Below are positions 1-10,263 of a DNA stretch of 64,000 bases, piece after piece; the stretch's first letter is position 1; every line of letters begins with the position of its first letter. The position numbers and the translations under genes were made by a program. The notes below the pieces were generated by a model. It was given only the letters and a program-made list of their open reading frames with translations, was not told the DNA's origin and made no database searches. The stretch spans positions 31,605,661 to 31,669,660 of the forward strand of contig NC_134366.1 of NCBI RefSeq assembly GCF_035582795.1, read 5' to 3'. The DNA comes from Mycteria americana (Eukaryota; Chordata; Aves; Ciconiiformes; Ciconiidae).

Positions 1-1050
1 CATTATCTTAAAATAAGCTTTTGTTTGGAATAGTCATTAACAAAAAAGGCTGGAAATTCCTTTGAAAAGATAGCTTTATTTGACATAGTACAGTGAGAGA
101 AGTATGTTAGAGTGATTTCAGACCTCAGGATTCAGAGGGTCTCCTGTTCTCTCTGCCTTTCTTGGCTGCAATGAATCAGTCTGCACAGGATGTGGCTGCT
201 AACAGATGATAATGCAAAGTGAAGGGCTGGGCCATGAAAAGCCCCAGGGTGGCTCAGCGTGGTGCTGAGTTCTCACGAAGAGCTGATTGCCTTCCAAAAA
301 TAAGAACAGGAACTAGGGCAGATAATCCGTGTAAAATGCACTTTCCACCCTTACATATTCACAACAATTTATTATTTTCAGCATTATGGAGCTTTACATG
401 TTGATTACATACATAATCCATCTAGGCACACACACCTACCTACACACACTTCTGTTGTATTCTTGCAAACCCTGTTTGCGAGATTTTCTCTGGGATCCTG
501 TTTTGTGGGCGTAATTTGAGAATATATAAATAGATTCATGTTTCCCATCGTTTAAACCCAAATGTGACTGCAAACATGACAGCACTAGAAATATGATTCT
601 TTGAAATAATTTCCTCTGTTTTAAATCTTCCGTTTTATTAGGATAAGGTAATTTGGGCTCTTCATACTGCATACGAACTGTGCTGTTGTGGTGGCATTAC
701 CACTGCTCAGAGTTCAGGTTGTGTCAGCACTTCTTTTATAAATATAAGAAGTCCCTATTTCAGAAGCTTAATAACCTAATAACCCTTGAAATTTCACACT
801 TGTCTGAAACTTGGCACAGAGTATTAACTTTGCCTTTTACCACATTAAAAATATATATTAGAGGGGAATGTAAATAAAAGAAAAATAAGCTTACTGTGTT
901 TTGCTGCCTTTTCTATCTTGAAGTTAATTTTGTTTATTGAAATGAAATGGCATGAAGTCACAGTTCCAAATGGAAATCTTTGAAAATTTTGTCTTAAGTT
1001 AAAAGTCGCAATCATTAGTGTTTGCAAATCAGACCTACACAAAATCACCT
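1..1050. other. non-coding, unique sequence
   Basis: I see no gene here. Open frames on both strands are under 80 codons and show no recognisable domain. The only local structure is a short CA-rich stretch around 427-448 and an AT-rich patch around 847-862. It ends where the first copy of a duplicated segment begins. Confidence 0.6.
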
Positions 1051-1195
1051 ACCTAAATCACTTCTGGCTTTTTCCTTATGGATTCACTTAAGCCTCTGCA
1101 CAGGGGGTGTAGAATCCAGCTGTTTGCATCTGCAGTATTTTATCCTCCCTTTGCGTTCATTTTAGCTGCACGTACATCATGCAAACTTGCAGCGC
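1051..1195 (+). repeat. direct duplication, copy 1
   Basis: This segment is repeated in the same orientation 619 bases downstream, starting at 1670. Over the clearest part (1051-1175) I count about 10 substitutions in 125 bases and no gap, so roughly 92% identity. Similarity then decays, with small gaps, to about 1195. The sequence between the copies does not match the sequence after copy 2, so this is not a simple 619-bp tandem array. I do not recognise it as a known transposon. It may be an old local duplication or two copies of an unrecognised short element. Confidence 0.85.
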
Positions 1196-1669
1196 TCACT
1201 CATGGTGAGTGAAGTTCTCTCATCAGTGTCAGCAGAGCTATTCCTATGCAGTTACAGTTGTAGGATTGGACATATAAAGAGGACAGAAACATGGACATGT
1301 CTTTCCTTAGTTTCTTCAATATATAATTTCAAATCTCTCATTTGCTAAGTACATTTTCTTAGCAGTGGTGATGTGTAAAAGTAAATCAAATGCAGGGTTT
1401 TCTCGGTCTTCTGGAAAAGCCAGTGCTTGTAAAATTTCCAGGCTGTTTCTAAACCATCAGAAAAATAAAAATTGGAGAAGCCTCTAGTCTCAGTTGGAAG
1501 TGCCGAATCTTTTGATGTTTGCTCACCCCATCTAGATAACCCTGAGATTATCCTGAGGGTTACTAAGGGCATAGCTTGCCTGGGCATAGTATCTTCTTGC
1601 ATAGAAGAACATTTTTTCTTAAAGGTAGAACTAACTCAGGGATCCTGTATTAATGATGGCTTTAGTCTG
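1196..1669. other. non-coding spacer between the two repeat copies
   Basis: Unique sequence of about 475 bases separating the two copies. The open frames here (85 codons minus, 67 plus) overlap one another and show no recognisable protein. Nothing else is visible. Confidence 0.55.
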
Positions 1670-1814
1670 ACCTAAATCATTTCTGGCTTTTTCCTTATGG
1701 ATTCACTTAAGCCTCTGCACAGGGGCTGTAGAATCCAGCTGTTTGAATCTGCAATATTTTATCCTCCATTTGAATTCATTTTAGCCGCGTGTACATGCCT
1801 GCACAAAGCAGCTC
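1670..1814 (+). repeat. direct duplication, copy 2
   Basis: Second copy of the 145-bp segment seen at 1051-1195. The shared core includes CTTATGGATTCACTTAAG and TAGAATCCAGCTGTTTG. Differences are single substitutions up to the shared GTACAT at about 1791-1796, after which the alignment needs gaps. The substitutions show the event is not recent. Confidence 0.85.
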
Positions 1815-1925
1815 TTGCACATCCTTACCAAGGAGCGTTGATCTGCTTAGAAGACTAGACATGCTCTTCACTCTTACTTTGCCCAGCCAATTTTATAGAG
1901 AGCACAAACCTTATGTAGTCCAAAT

Positions 1926-1950
1926 AAAAAAAAAAGCACTTTTTTTTTTT
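1926..1950. repeat. A10-GCAC-T11 inverted homopolymer pair
   Basis: Ten A bases, the four-base spacer GCAC, then eleven T bases, followed by a pyrimidine tract to about 1969. The arms are self-complementary and could form a short hairpin. Such pairs are common in AT-rich DNA and no function is implied. Confidence 0.7.
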
Positions 1951-2185
1951 CTTCTCCTTCCTTCCTTTCAAATAGCTACTCCCACTTTCAGTGGGATGGC
2001 CATAAATGTGTTGGAAAATCCTTACTCACTTCAAGCACTTTAGGTCAAGTTTAGAGTACCCTTCCACTCAACCTGATTTCCTTTTCTTGTTTACCTCCCT
2101 AAGGAAAGTTTACTGTGTCTATAATGCTCTCCCAGGAGCAGTGTGTGGGTTTTCAGTATAATACAGGCACAACAGTCAGGATTCA

Positions 2186-2213
2186 TTTAGAGGTCTAATA
2201 TTAGACCTCTAAA
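2186..2213. repeat. perfect 28-bp palindrome
   Basis: The left half, TTTAGAGGTCTAAT, is followed directly by its exact reverse complement, with no spacer. The next base pair outward (A/A) breaks the symmetry. A perfect 14-bp half-site is not expected by chance in 64 kb (about 64000/4^14). It is not part of a recognised transposon. It could be the fused ends of a lost inverted-repeat element or a cruciform-prone site. Confidence 0.95.
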
Positions 2214-4537
2214 AATTAGTCATTCTTGTCCAATTTAGGCATCTCTAGATCTTTTTACAGTTCATGGAAATAAATGTGTTTGTCTAGGGTATGATTCATC
2301 TTAGTTCAGGAGTGGTACCTAAGGTAGGTCAGATAAATCACCCTGTGGTGTGGCTTGTTTCTCCCTCTGCTCTACAGAAAGCATAAGCAGATTAACTCAA
2401 ATATAGATACCTGTCTTTCATACCAACTGTTTATATCCTAAATGATAGCCCCAAATCTGTGCCAGATACTCTGCTGGAAAATGCAGGTGTCTGCCATTTG
2501 AAATGTGTCAAATTGAAATCTGTGTCAATCTACAGCAGCTGAGAGGCTCTTGCAGTGCTTTTCCTTAGCAAAGCCACCCCAGTGCTTCTGGGTGCTGGTC
2601 AATGACCACACTGTTCGTAGAAGGAAAATATAGACTGGTATATTAGATAATATATATTAAGAAAAAAGCGAAGTGAAAGCTTTTATTTAGAGTGAACACT
2701 ACATTTCACAGTCCAGATACTCACACTAGAGAAATCAGTAAACCAAATTACTTCCTCTTACAGTGTTTTATGGCTCAGTCAAACTACTTGTATATGCAAA
2801 GGTAGCTTTGTCATTGAATTCAGTGGGAGCAAGATAAGGCTGTAGAATTGTGCAACAAAACTGCCATCTATAAAAGCTTTTAGATAGTAAACTTTTATGT
2901 TTCTTCTTTGAAAATGTAAGTAAATCCCCACCTACTCGTTGATACTGTAATTGAGGCTAGCAACACCAGTGCCTGCTTCTGCATGTGTTGGGAGTTGCAG
3001 TCACTCTCCTGTGACTATAGAAAGGCTACCAGCAGTCAGGCTGAAATTGTTAAGAGGATGAAAGAGATTTGTTAAAAAATAGTTTGCTAGCTGGTATTTA
3101 GGGGTGACCTGAGCAGAGAAACAAGATGTTAGTAAGGAGCTCTGTAAGCAGAGGAAATTATGAAATGATCTGGTGTCTCCAGGTTTCCTTCTGTCTAGCA
3201 AAGTATGAGTAACTAATAGTCTTTCTGATGAGAAAGCCCTAACTTAAGAGGCGTATGAAAAGGGGTCTCCCTTGTCCCTGCGTGGTGAAAATTGTAATAA
3301 TTTAATACTTTTTTTTAAGTATCTATTGTGGTCAAACTTTTTGTTGGTTAAAGGATTCAAAAGCCACTACAGCCAATGCGCTGAAATTACATATAACTTA
3401 ACTTCTTTAGGAAGCCAAACTGAAATGCTGGGAGGTGTTGTAGAGGAAGGAAGAGACCTAGAATGTAGAGATCTTAGGGTATGGTGCTATGAGCTTTAGT
3501 GTTTAGTGAATGACTAAACTGAGCATATTGTGCGCTTCTGTAGTCTTGGGGAAAAGTGTGAGACTTTGTTTTGTTGAGGTATTGTTTGATCTTAGAAGAA
3601 AGCTAGTGTGCAGACTTAGTGAGAGATCTGCATCCTCTATATCAGCATATCATCATGTGAAAGCACAGCGAGGGTGTACCTCCTGAAGGCTTGTTCTCGC
3701 TAATGTGAGATCAGGTGCTATGACGTCCTATCAGTTATCTCTAGTAAGAAAATAACTGTACATAGACTCCAAAGCAGATACAATCTGTTTCCGTAAACAT
3801 CCTGTTCACTCTGTGTATTCTGTGGATTAAACCAGGGCTGTGAAGACATCTAAGCTGGAACTGAGAGTGCTGCTGAAAAGCTGCATTGTGCCTGTTAGCT
3901 TGCGTTCTCTCTTCCACCACAGATGTATGTAGAAAGCATTTACCTATTGCTTCTTGGGCCTGTGGCAGTGAATTAATAATGCATAACATAGTGCAACCAC
4001 TTAGTGCTGAATTTGCTGGGATTCAGAGAGTTTTCAGTCCTGAAGAAGAGGAGAGTGGTGCAGGAGTATGATCCTGCAAGGGACTAGAGGAGCAACAAGG
4101 CTACATTTGGATGTTTGGGACACAATGGTTAGAGTTCCCATGTTCCTGGGATGGGAACTTGGCAAGCATTCATCTCCTTTTTGACATGTGTAGTAATGTT
4201 TGTTTGGGCCATTGATTTTTTTTTTTTTTGAGCCTGCTGTCATTATTCTTACACATTGAAATGTAGAGATGTATGAACAAAGACTTAAAACAAACAAACA
4301 AAAAACCCCCAAAAGACACCCTGCAATAAAATACAACGATGTTTGGAAGCTATTAAAAAAAAAAAAAGCTATTGAACATGGTTGTAAACACTAGTTGGTA
4401 GGTGACAAGTTAAACTTAATTATAGAAACTTTTCTCATATCTGTTTATTTTGCCCTCATAACTGCCTTCTAAGAAGTGAACTTCAGTAAAGAAGTGACTC
4501 CAGGTTTTGTTTGGTAATAGTAATAGTTCACAGGGTA

Positions 4538-4587
4538 TTGTGTGTGTGTTTTTTGGTTTTTGAGTTTCTTTCTTTTTTTTTTTTTTT
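4538..4587 (+). repeat. TG/T-rich low-complexity tract
   Basis: A short TG run followed by TTTTGG motifs and a terminal run of 15 T bases. This is simple sequence with no coding content. It resembles several other T/G-rich tracts in the window. Confidence 0.8.
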
Positions 4588-5729
4588 GGTGCAAAGTGAA
4601 CTACACTGCTTCTATCAAGCTGTTAAGTTCAGCGGCCTTCAGCAGTAAAGCCCCTAGGATGCCTGCTGGAACAGGGCAGGTGAACTAAGCAGCAAACAGG
4701 AGAGAGCTGCTTTTATTCAGCATGCTGAGCTGATACAGGTACTAGGTTCCTCTTGTTGCAAAGCCAGGGTTTGTGTGCTAGCAGCTGAGAACCCTCCTTT
4801 CAACAAGCTCTAGCAGCTCTCAGCTCACTTGGGCTCTGGTAGTCTGCCTTACCCAGCTCGGTGGTGGGAATCCCCAAAACAGTGTGTTTTCTATGCCCTA
4901 AAAAGCTCTTACAGTGCCAATAGCAGTTCAATGCGAATGGGGATCTATTTTGTGTATTTCTCCCCCCTGTACCCTGGACTCCTGTCCCTGCAGAGGTGGT
5001 GTTGGACTCTGGCTCCTAATGTTTCCCCCTGCATCCTGTACTGTGCTTCTGAAAAGTTTGCTTTAAATCCTGATGCGGATCAAATAATCACGTATCCAAG
5101 CAGACTGACGAATTTTCTCCCTCTTTCTCGCCTTTAAAAGAGCTCAAAGAGAACACTGAGGGTATTGCAATAACCTTGCTTTTCTTCCATAAGGAATGTA
5201 AAAACAGGATAAGATCTCTTGGGAAATATTTTGATAGGGAGAGAGACTAATGACTAATTTGTTGTTACTGTGTTTGAAGGGCCCTTGGCTGCATTTCTTT
5301 GGTCAGTTGTCAGTGGCGTCTAGAGCTAGAAACTGTCAGCGCTGGTGTCTCTGGGCCTGCAGAGCAATGCCATGCACGTCGCCCTCCTCTGCATGACCAG
5401 CCAGAGGCTTCGTCTGACCTCTGCGGGCTCGGAAATGTGCTGCACTGCTCATAAAAATCTCTCCTGGGGAAAGCGATTAAAGTGACTTTGACGTAGGCTA
5501 TTGCATAATGATGAGAGCTGAACAGTGTAATGTTTCTGTCTGTCCGAAGGACCGCTGGTGGGGTGGTTATCACTGCCAGCGGTAGGTGCCGATGCCTACC
5601 TTTCTGTGCAGCGTGGTGCTCTGTTGCAGTTTGTGCTGGTTTGGTGCAATGATCTATCTTTTGCTAAAGTGGGCATGGAAAAAGCAGTGAATGTCTCTTA
5701 GGTCTTCTATTTGGATGCTTTCACTGGTG

Positions 5730-6660
5730 ACTCTCGGGCTGCTAGGTGTTCGGAGAGGCTCTTGGTTACGGACGGGCGTGCTCTCCTCCAGGGAAAAGGA
5801 GCACAAAGCAGGGGGAGCAGGGACCCTCGGGAAGCCCCTGCCTCTGGGTGAGTGGACTGGAGGTGCAGCCCTGTCCCAGGGTATATCCCAGTGATGCCAG
5901 CGTCGGCAGGCTCTCCTGCCTTCCTCCTCTCCTTCGCAAGGCTTCGGGTCCCCTGGCAGTCCCGTGCCAGCGTACCGGAGTGCAGCCTTGGTATGCAGTC
6001 ACATGCGGCGGCAGCTTGAGGCGGCGGCCCTGCGGTTCAAAGTCCTCTGCTGCTGTGGAGCAGTCGTGCCTCGGGAGGGGTGGGAGAGGCCAGCCTGTGG
6101 ACTCAGCCCTTGGCAGCCTTGAGAGCCTGACCGCTGTGAGGGCTGCAACGAGCTGGGGACAGGGTGGACGTTGGGCGTAATGCTTCTGCCCAGCCTTGGC
6201 AGGCACAGCTGGAGACCAGCTCTGGGCAGGTCTTGCTCTGGGGGTGTTTGCAAACTAGAATAAATTGTTCTCGCTTTGGGAAGTGTTCAGATGGAGACAT
6301 CAGGCAGGGCCCAGCCTTTTTTTTTTTTCCTTCTTTTTTCTTCTTCTGATAATCAATAGGGAGTACACCACTTCCTTTGGTGGAAATGCAGGGATGGGCC
6401 AAGCCTGAGCCTTGTCATGAACAGTGGGTCCCGTTGCAGCTCTTGGCTGCATAACACTTCCACAGTGAGCCCCATGGGGGGGTGGGGGGCCGCTGCCTCC
6501 TCTTCTGCAAGCCCTGGACACCATAGCTCGTGTGATGTGGCTTCAGAATCCTCTGGAAGAGAGGGGGAGATGGGTCTGCTGTTCCCCACTGCCCGCCCAG
6601 GACGGGGAGTGGGGGGTGTCTGGTCCAGGCAGTACACACCCAACACCTTCTCCTAGTGCT
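5730..6660. other. GC-rich, CpG-enriched patch
   Basis: GC content rises clearly here relative to the AT-rich flanks, and CpG dinucleotides become frequent. I count about two dozen between 5746 and 6180. That is roughly half of what base composition predicts, so it is below or near usual CpG-island limits. Both strands are open for about 145 codons (5746-6180 plus, 5766-6206 minus). This follows from the scarcity of AT-rich stop codons, and neither product is recognisable. It could be a weak or methylation-eroded promoter or simply a GC-rich patch. G-runs at 6475-6492 and 6603-6619 add G-quadruplex potential. Confidence 0.5.
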
Positions 6661-9600
6661 TTAACAAAACACCGTGCTGTTTCTGTGGCTTGTAGTGTGT
6701 GCCTGGTCTTGTTATAGCAAGCTGCTTCAGCGTCTCCTCTTAGAAACTTTTATGTGGCTTCCAGGTATTAACAACTTCTAAATTTCTTCACTGTGATTAA
6801 GTAAAAGGGATATAATCTGGTGGAGTGATGCTTCTCACAGGGGAACGTTGTCTGGATAAAAGCTTTCCTGTAGCCAAAGTTTGCAGTCTTTTAAGAATGT
6901 TATTTCCAGTATTAGCATTTTCTGATCAGTTTTTTTAGTGATCCTTAAAAGTGTCTTGGGGTTTTTATTCAACTTTTTGGATTATGGTCTATCTATTTAT
7001 TTATCAAGCTCTCTTCCAATATTAAGGCTGGATTTTTTTAAAAAGTGGAATCTCTGACTCTTATATATCTCTGACTCTTATATACATAGGATGACGCAGA
7101 AGATTTATAAAAAAAATTAAACTGCTAGATTCTTTGGCTATATCTTTACGGTATGAAGTGTTCAGTAAAAACGTTGCCGTGCATCCTGTAGTTGCACTGG
7201 CATAGTTGCCTGAGCAGCTGTATTATGGCCCTTGCAGTGAGCTGATCTGGCTTCAGTAAAACGTCTGGGTTATCTTCCCGTTTATCAGTTCAGACTGCAG
7301 CTGGCTGGACTTGCATGCCAGCACAACTGGAGGGGGCTGTGCAGAGTTTCAAGAGCTGGGGCTGAATGGTGGCAACACCTTAAACTAGTGCTGTTGCTGC
7401 TGGAGAATTCTGGATCGTGAAATCGGAGCCTTGATGTTTGCTAAGTAATAACAACAAAACATAATTCAATAAAATGGTACTTTTTTGTTTGTTTTGAAAA
7501 GCTGAAAAAAACCGTTACAGACTCCAAAGGATTCCTAGATAGCTGTCATTGGTCTCACTGGCTGCCATCACCAAAATAAAGAGCTGAAATTGCTTTAAGC
7601 AAAAGTAAAAGGTGCACCTCAGTTCTTAACGGTGTCTGCCTTAATCTACAGAGGTTTCTTGTGATTGCTATTTTGATATTTTTCTAACACACACTCACAT
7701 CTGTTACATGACTGTACAGTGTACTGATGGCATTTTTTGCAGTCTCAAAGCAAGGATACTAAGTTTCTGAACATTTTGTAAGTATGCAATTGCTATACTC
7801 TTTATGGTCCCTGTCACTCCCTGATTCATTGATCAAAATACGAGCTTGTTTCTGCAGAACAGGGAAATGTTGGAGGCTATGTTATAAGCCTGCTTTAAGC
7901 TTCCAAACAAATATCTGGGAAGCAAAAAGTGAAATTGGGAGGGTGAAAACCCTTATTATGTTTGATAATTTCTGGGGTACTAGGAAGTGTGTGAGGTCAA
8001 TTACAAGACGTGATGACTGTCAAAGAGTTGGAAAAAGTTTTTTGTGATGTTTTTTGGTTTTGTGTGGGTTTTTTTGTGTGGGGGTGGCTTCTCCCCCCCC
8101 CCAAACTTGCAAGGACAGAAGGATGAGAACTTGATCCTTCTCTGAAGGCTGGCAAATAAAGCCAGGAGATCCGATGGTGGCTGAGGACAAGGAACTGTCT
8201 GTTCTGAGGGTCATACTACAGTGCCTCGGCCCGCTTCACTATTTCTTGATGTCGTGCATAAGAAAGGCAGGCCTTGATCTTAATGGTACCTATGCTTCTT
8301 CCTTTCCCTCTTGTTCCTCCCACCAATGTTGTAGGGAAAAAAAATGATACCTTAGCAATGTCATGCTTGCTTAAGTAATTCCTAGGTACCCTTATCTTTA
8401 ACCTTTGTTTCCTCAGTTAGTGTGGGGTTGTTCAACATATGCAATACCTGACTTGAGTATTAAGCAATATTGCATCTTAAATTCTGATGTGAAATTCTTT
8501 TGTCTTCAAATTTCATATTCAGCTTTTCAAGTGATACTGTCCGCTGACAGTTTCTCAAATCATCTTGGTCAACTCAGTTCTCGGCTAGAGAATGTTAGAC
8601 ATGTATGAAAGCTTGTGATGATAATGAAGCAAATGTCACTTTTACTTCCAATTTCATTATGTTTTTGAATTGAATGTTTGAAGTGAAACATTATTTGGTT
8701 GGCTCAGATGGTGTTTATTTTCCTTTCAGAAGGAGGTGAGCTATAGCTTCTTTTGAGATGGATATAAATAACTCTTTAAAAGACGCAATAATGGCAGAGT
8801 CAGTCTGTCAAATTCTTAGATTAGCAATTAGATTACCTAATAACACTGGGGAGGAGGATGCAATTGATCTCCCCTGGCACAACAGCCTTGCCATTCCCTC
8901 CTTTCCCTGCCGGCCGGGCAGCCGGCAAGGCAAGGTGCTGGGAAATACCTGTGTACTGGAAGGCTACTGCATCTTGGCTTCTGGACAGGCCAAACGGTTG
9001 CCTGTAAGACGCCACTTTCTGCAAGGTGCCTGGAATGGTTTGGGTGCCCTCCCTGTGCCGTGAGGAGGTGCTCTGGCCGAGAGCAGCTGTCTGTCCTGCT
9101 GGTCATCTCTGACCCATGGGAACCGATGACTCGCTGCTGAGGCATCTCCAACTCTGGTGACTACATGAACTGGAACTTACGCAGATGAGCTCCCTCTTTC
9201 ATGGTAAACCATCCTCTCGCTTCCTGTGTGCGGATTTATTAGGGTTTAAAGGGGTGTGTGTGTACTTAAGGAAGTTTCAGCCTTTTCTTCACTCCTTTCT
9301 AAATTAACACTTTGTTACGACAGCACTAGGAGCTTGGGCTGTCCCTGTCAGATGCCGCAGGTTCCCAGCCTCGCTGGCAGTGCTGCCAGCCAGGGGAACT
9401 GCCTGCAGCCCGCAGCATCCCTCTTTCCCGTGCCCAGCCAGACCCCAACTTGGGGCTCACCCCCTTGCCTCCTGTGGTGCTGCTTGCATCAGGCTGGAAA
9501 CCTGGACTTATATGTGGAAAATAGTAATAATGTATTCATTGTTTAATAAATACACACAATCACAACTCTTATTTAGTCCCTTACAGCCTTTTGTCCAGTC

Positions 9601-9668
9601 TTGCTTTTTGTATATTTATTTAGACAAAAATAGACAGAGTGTGACGTTCTGCTGCATTTGCACGCAGC
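6661..9668. other. non-coding, unique sequence
   Basis: No recognised gene. Notable items are a perfect 17-bp tandem duplication (7051-7084), a GT-rich tract ending in ten C bases (8047-8102), and several AT-rich patches. Open frames up to 114 codons (9380-9724 plus) show no domain, and that one runs into the LTR. Confidence 0.55.
7051..7084 (+). repeat. perfect 17-bp tandem duplication
   Basis: The unit TCTCTGACTCTTATATA occurs twice back to back (7051-7067 and 7068-7084) without a mismatch. The identity of the copies suggests a recent slippage event, and length variation between individuals is plausible. Confidence 0.9.
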
Positions 9669-9673
9669 ATTAT
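9669..9673 (+). repeat. left target-site duplication of the LTR (ATTAT)
   Basis: ATTAT lies immediately before the LTR and recurs directly after it at 10259-10263. Because an LTR usually begins with TG, the last T may belong to the LTR instead, leaving a 4-bp match ATTA. Five bases is the usual duplication for ERVL-type integrations. Confidence 0.75.
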
Positions 9674-10258
9674 GTATGTGCTGGTTTTGTCTGGGGTAGA
9701 GTTAATTTTTTCCACAGTAGCTAGTATGGGGCTATGTTTTGGATTTGTGCTGCAAACAGTGTTGATATTTTCGTTACTGCTGAGCAGTGCTCACACAGAG
9801 TCAAGGCCTTTTCTGCCTCTCACCCCACCCCACCAGCGAGTAGGCTGGGGGGGCACAAGGAGCTGGGAGGGGACACGGCTGGGACAGCTGACCCCAACTG
9901 ACCAAAGGGCTATTCCATACCATATGGCGTCATGCTCAGCATGTAAAGCTGGGGAAGAAGAAGGAAGGGGGGACATTTGGAGCAATGGCGTTTGTCTTCC
10001 CAAGTAACCGTTACGCGTGATGGAGCCCTGCTTTCCTGGAGATGGCTGAACACCTGCCTGCCCATGGGAAGGAGTGAATGAATTCCTTGTTTTGCTTTGC
10101 TTGCATGCACGGCTTTTGCTTTACCTATTAAACTGTCTTTATCTCAACCCATGAGTTTTCTCACTTTTGCTCTTCTGATTCTCTCCCCCATCCCACCGGG
10201 GGGGAGTGAGGGAGCGGCTGCGTGGGGCTTAGTTGCCGGCTGGGGTTAAACCATGACA
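9674..10258 (+). mobile_element. solo LTR, avian ERVL-like endogenous retrovirus
   Basis: This is a complete long terminal repeat of about 585 bp with no internal viral genes beside it. It begins near TGTGCTGGTTTTG (9677) and ends in GGGGTTAAACCATGACA. That start and end are characteristic of a widespread avian ERVL-type LTR that I recognise from the family. A degenerate TATA-like CATGTAAAGC lies near 9939, and the polyadenylation signal ATTAAA near 10127 fixes the plus orientation. ATTAT flanks both sides, so this is the product of LTR-LTR recombination that removed the provirus body. The frames of 111 codons (9672-10007 plus) and 70 codons (9791-10003 minus) are accidental readings through the LTR. 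The subfamily cannot be assigned by eye. Confidence 0.88.
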
Positions 10259-10263
10259 ATTAT
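10259..10263 (+). repeat. right target-site duplication of the LTR (ATTAT)
   Basis: Exact copy of the five bases at 9669-9673. It sits directly after the terminal CA of the LTR and confirms a retroviral-type integration. Confidence 0.8.

Larger units (their letters stand above)
1815..5690. other. non-coding, unique sequence with small structures
   Basis: No gene is recognised in about 3.9 kb. Contents are a 28-bp palindrome (2186-2213), an A10/T11 inverted pair at 1926-1950, T runs at 4216-4229 and 4573-4587, and an A-rich tract around 4287-4312. The longest open frames (102 codons at 4829-5137 plus, 100 codons at 4034-4336 minus) have no recognisable motif and lie within what chance allows in sequence of this composition. 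Confidence 0.55.

Noticed and set aside
5746..6206. Overlapping 144- and 146-codon frames on opposite strands as genes
   Set aside because: They lie in a GC-rich patch where stops are rare, contradict one another and show no domain.
9672..10007. 111-codon plus frame as a viral or host gene
   Set aside because: It lies inside the LTR, which does not code for protein in this family.
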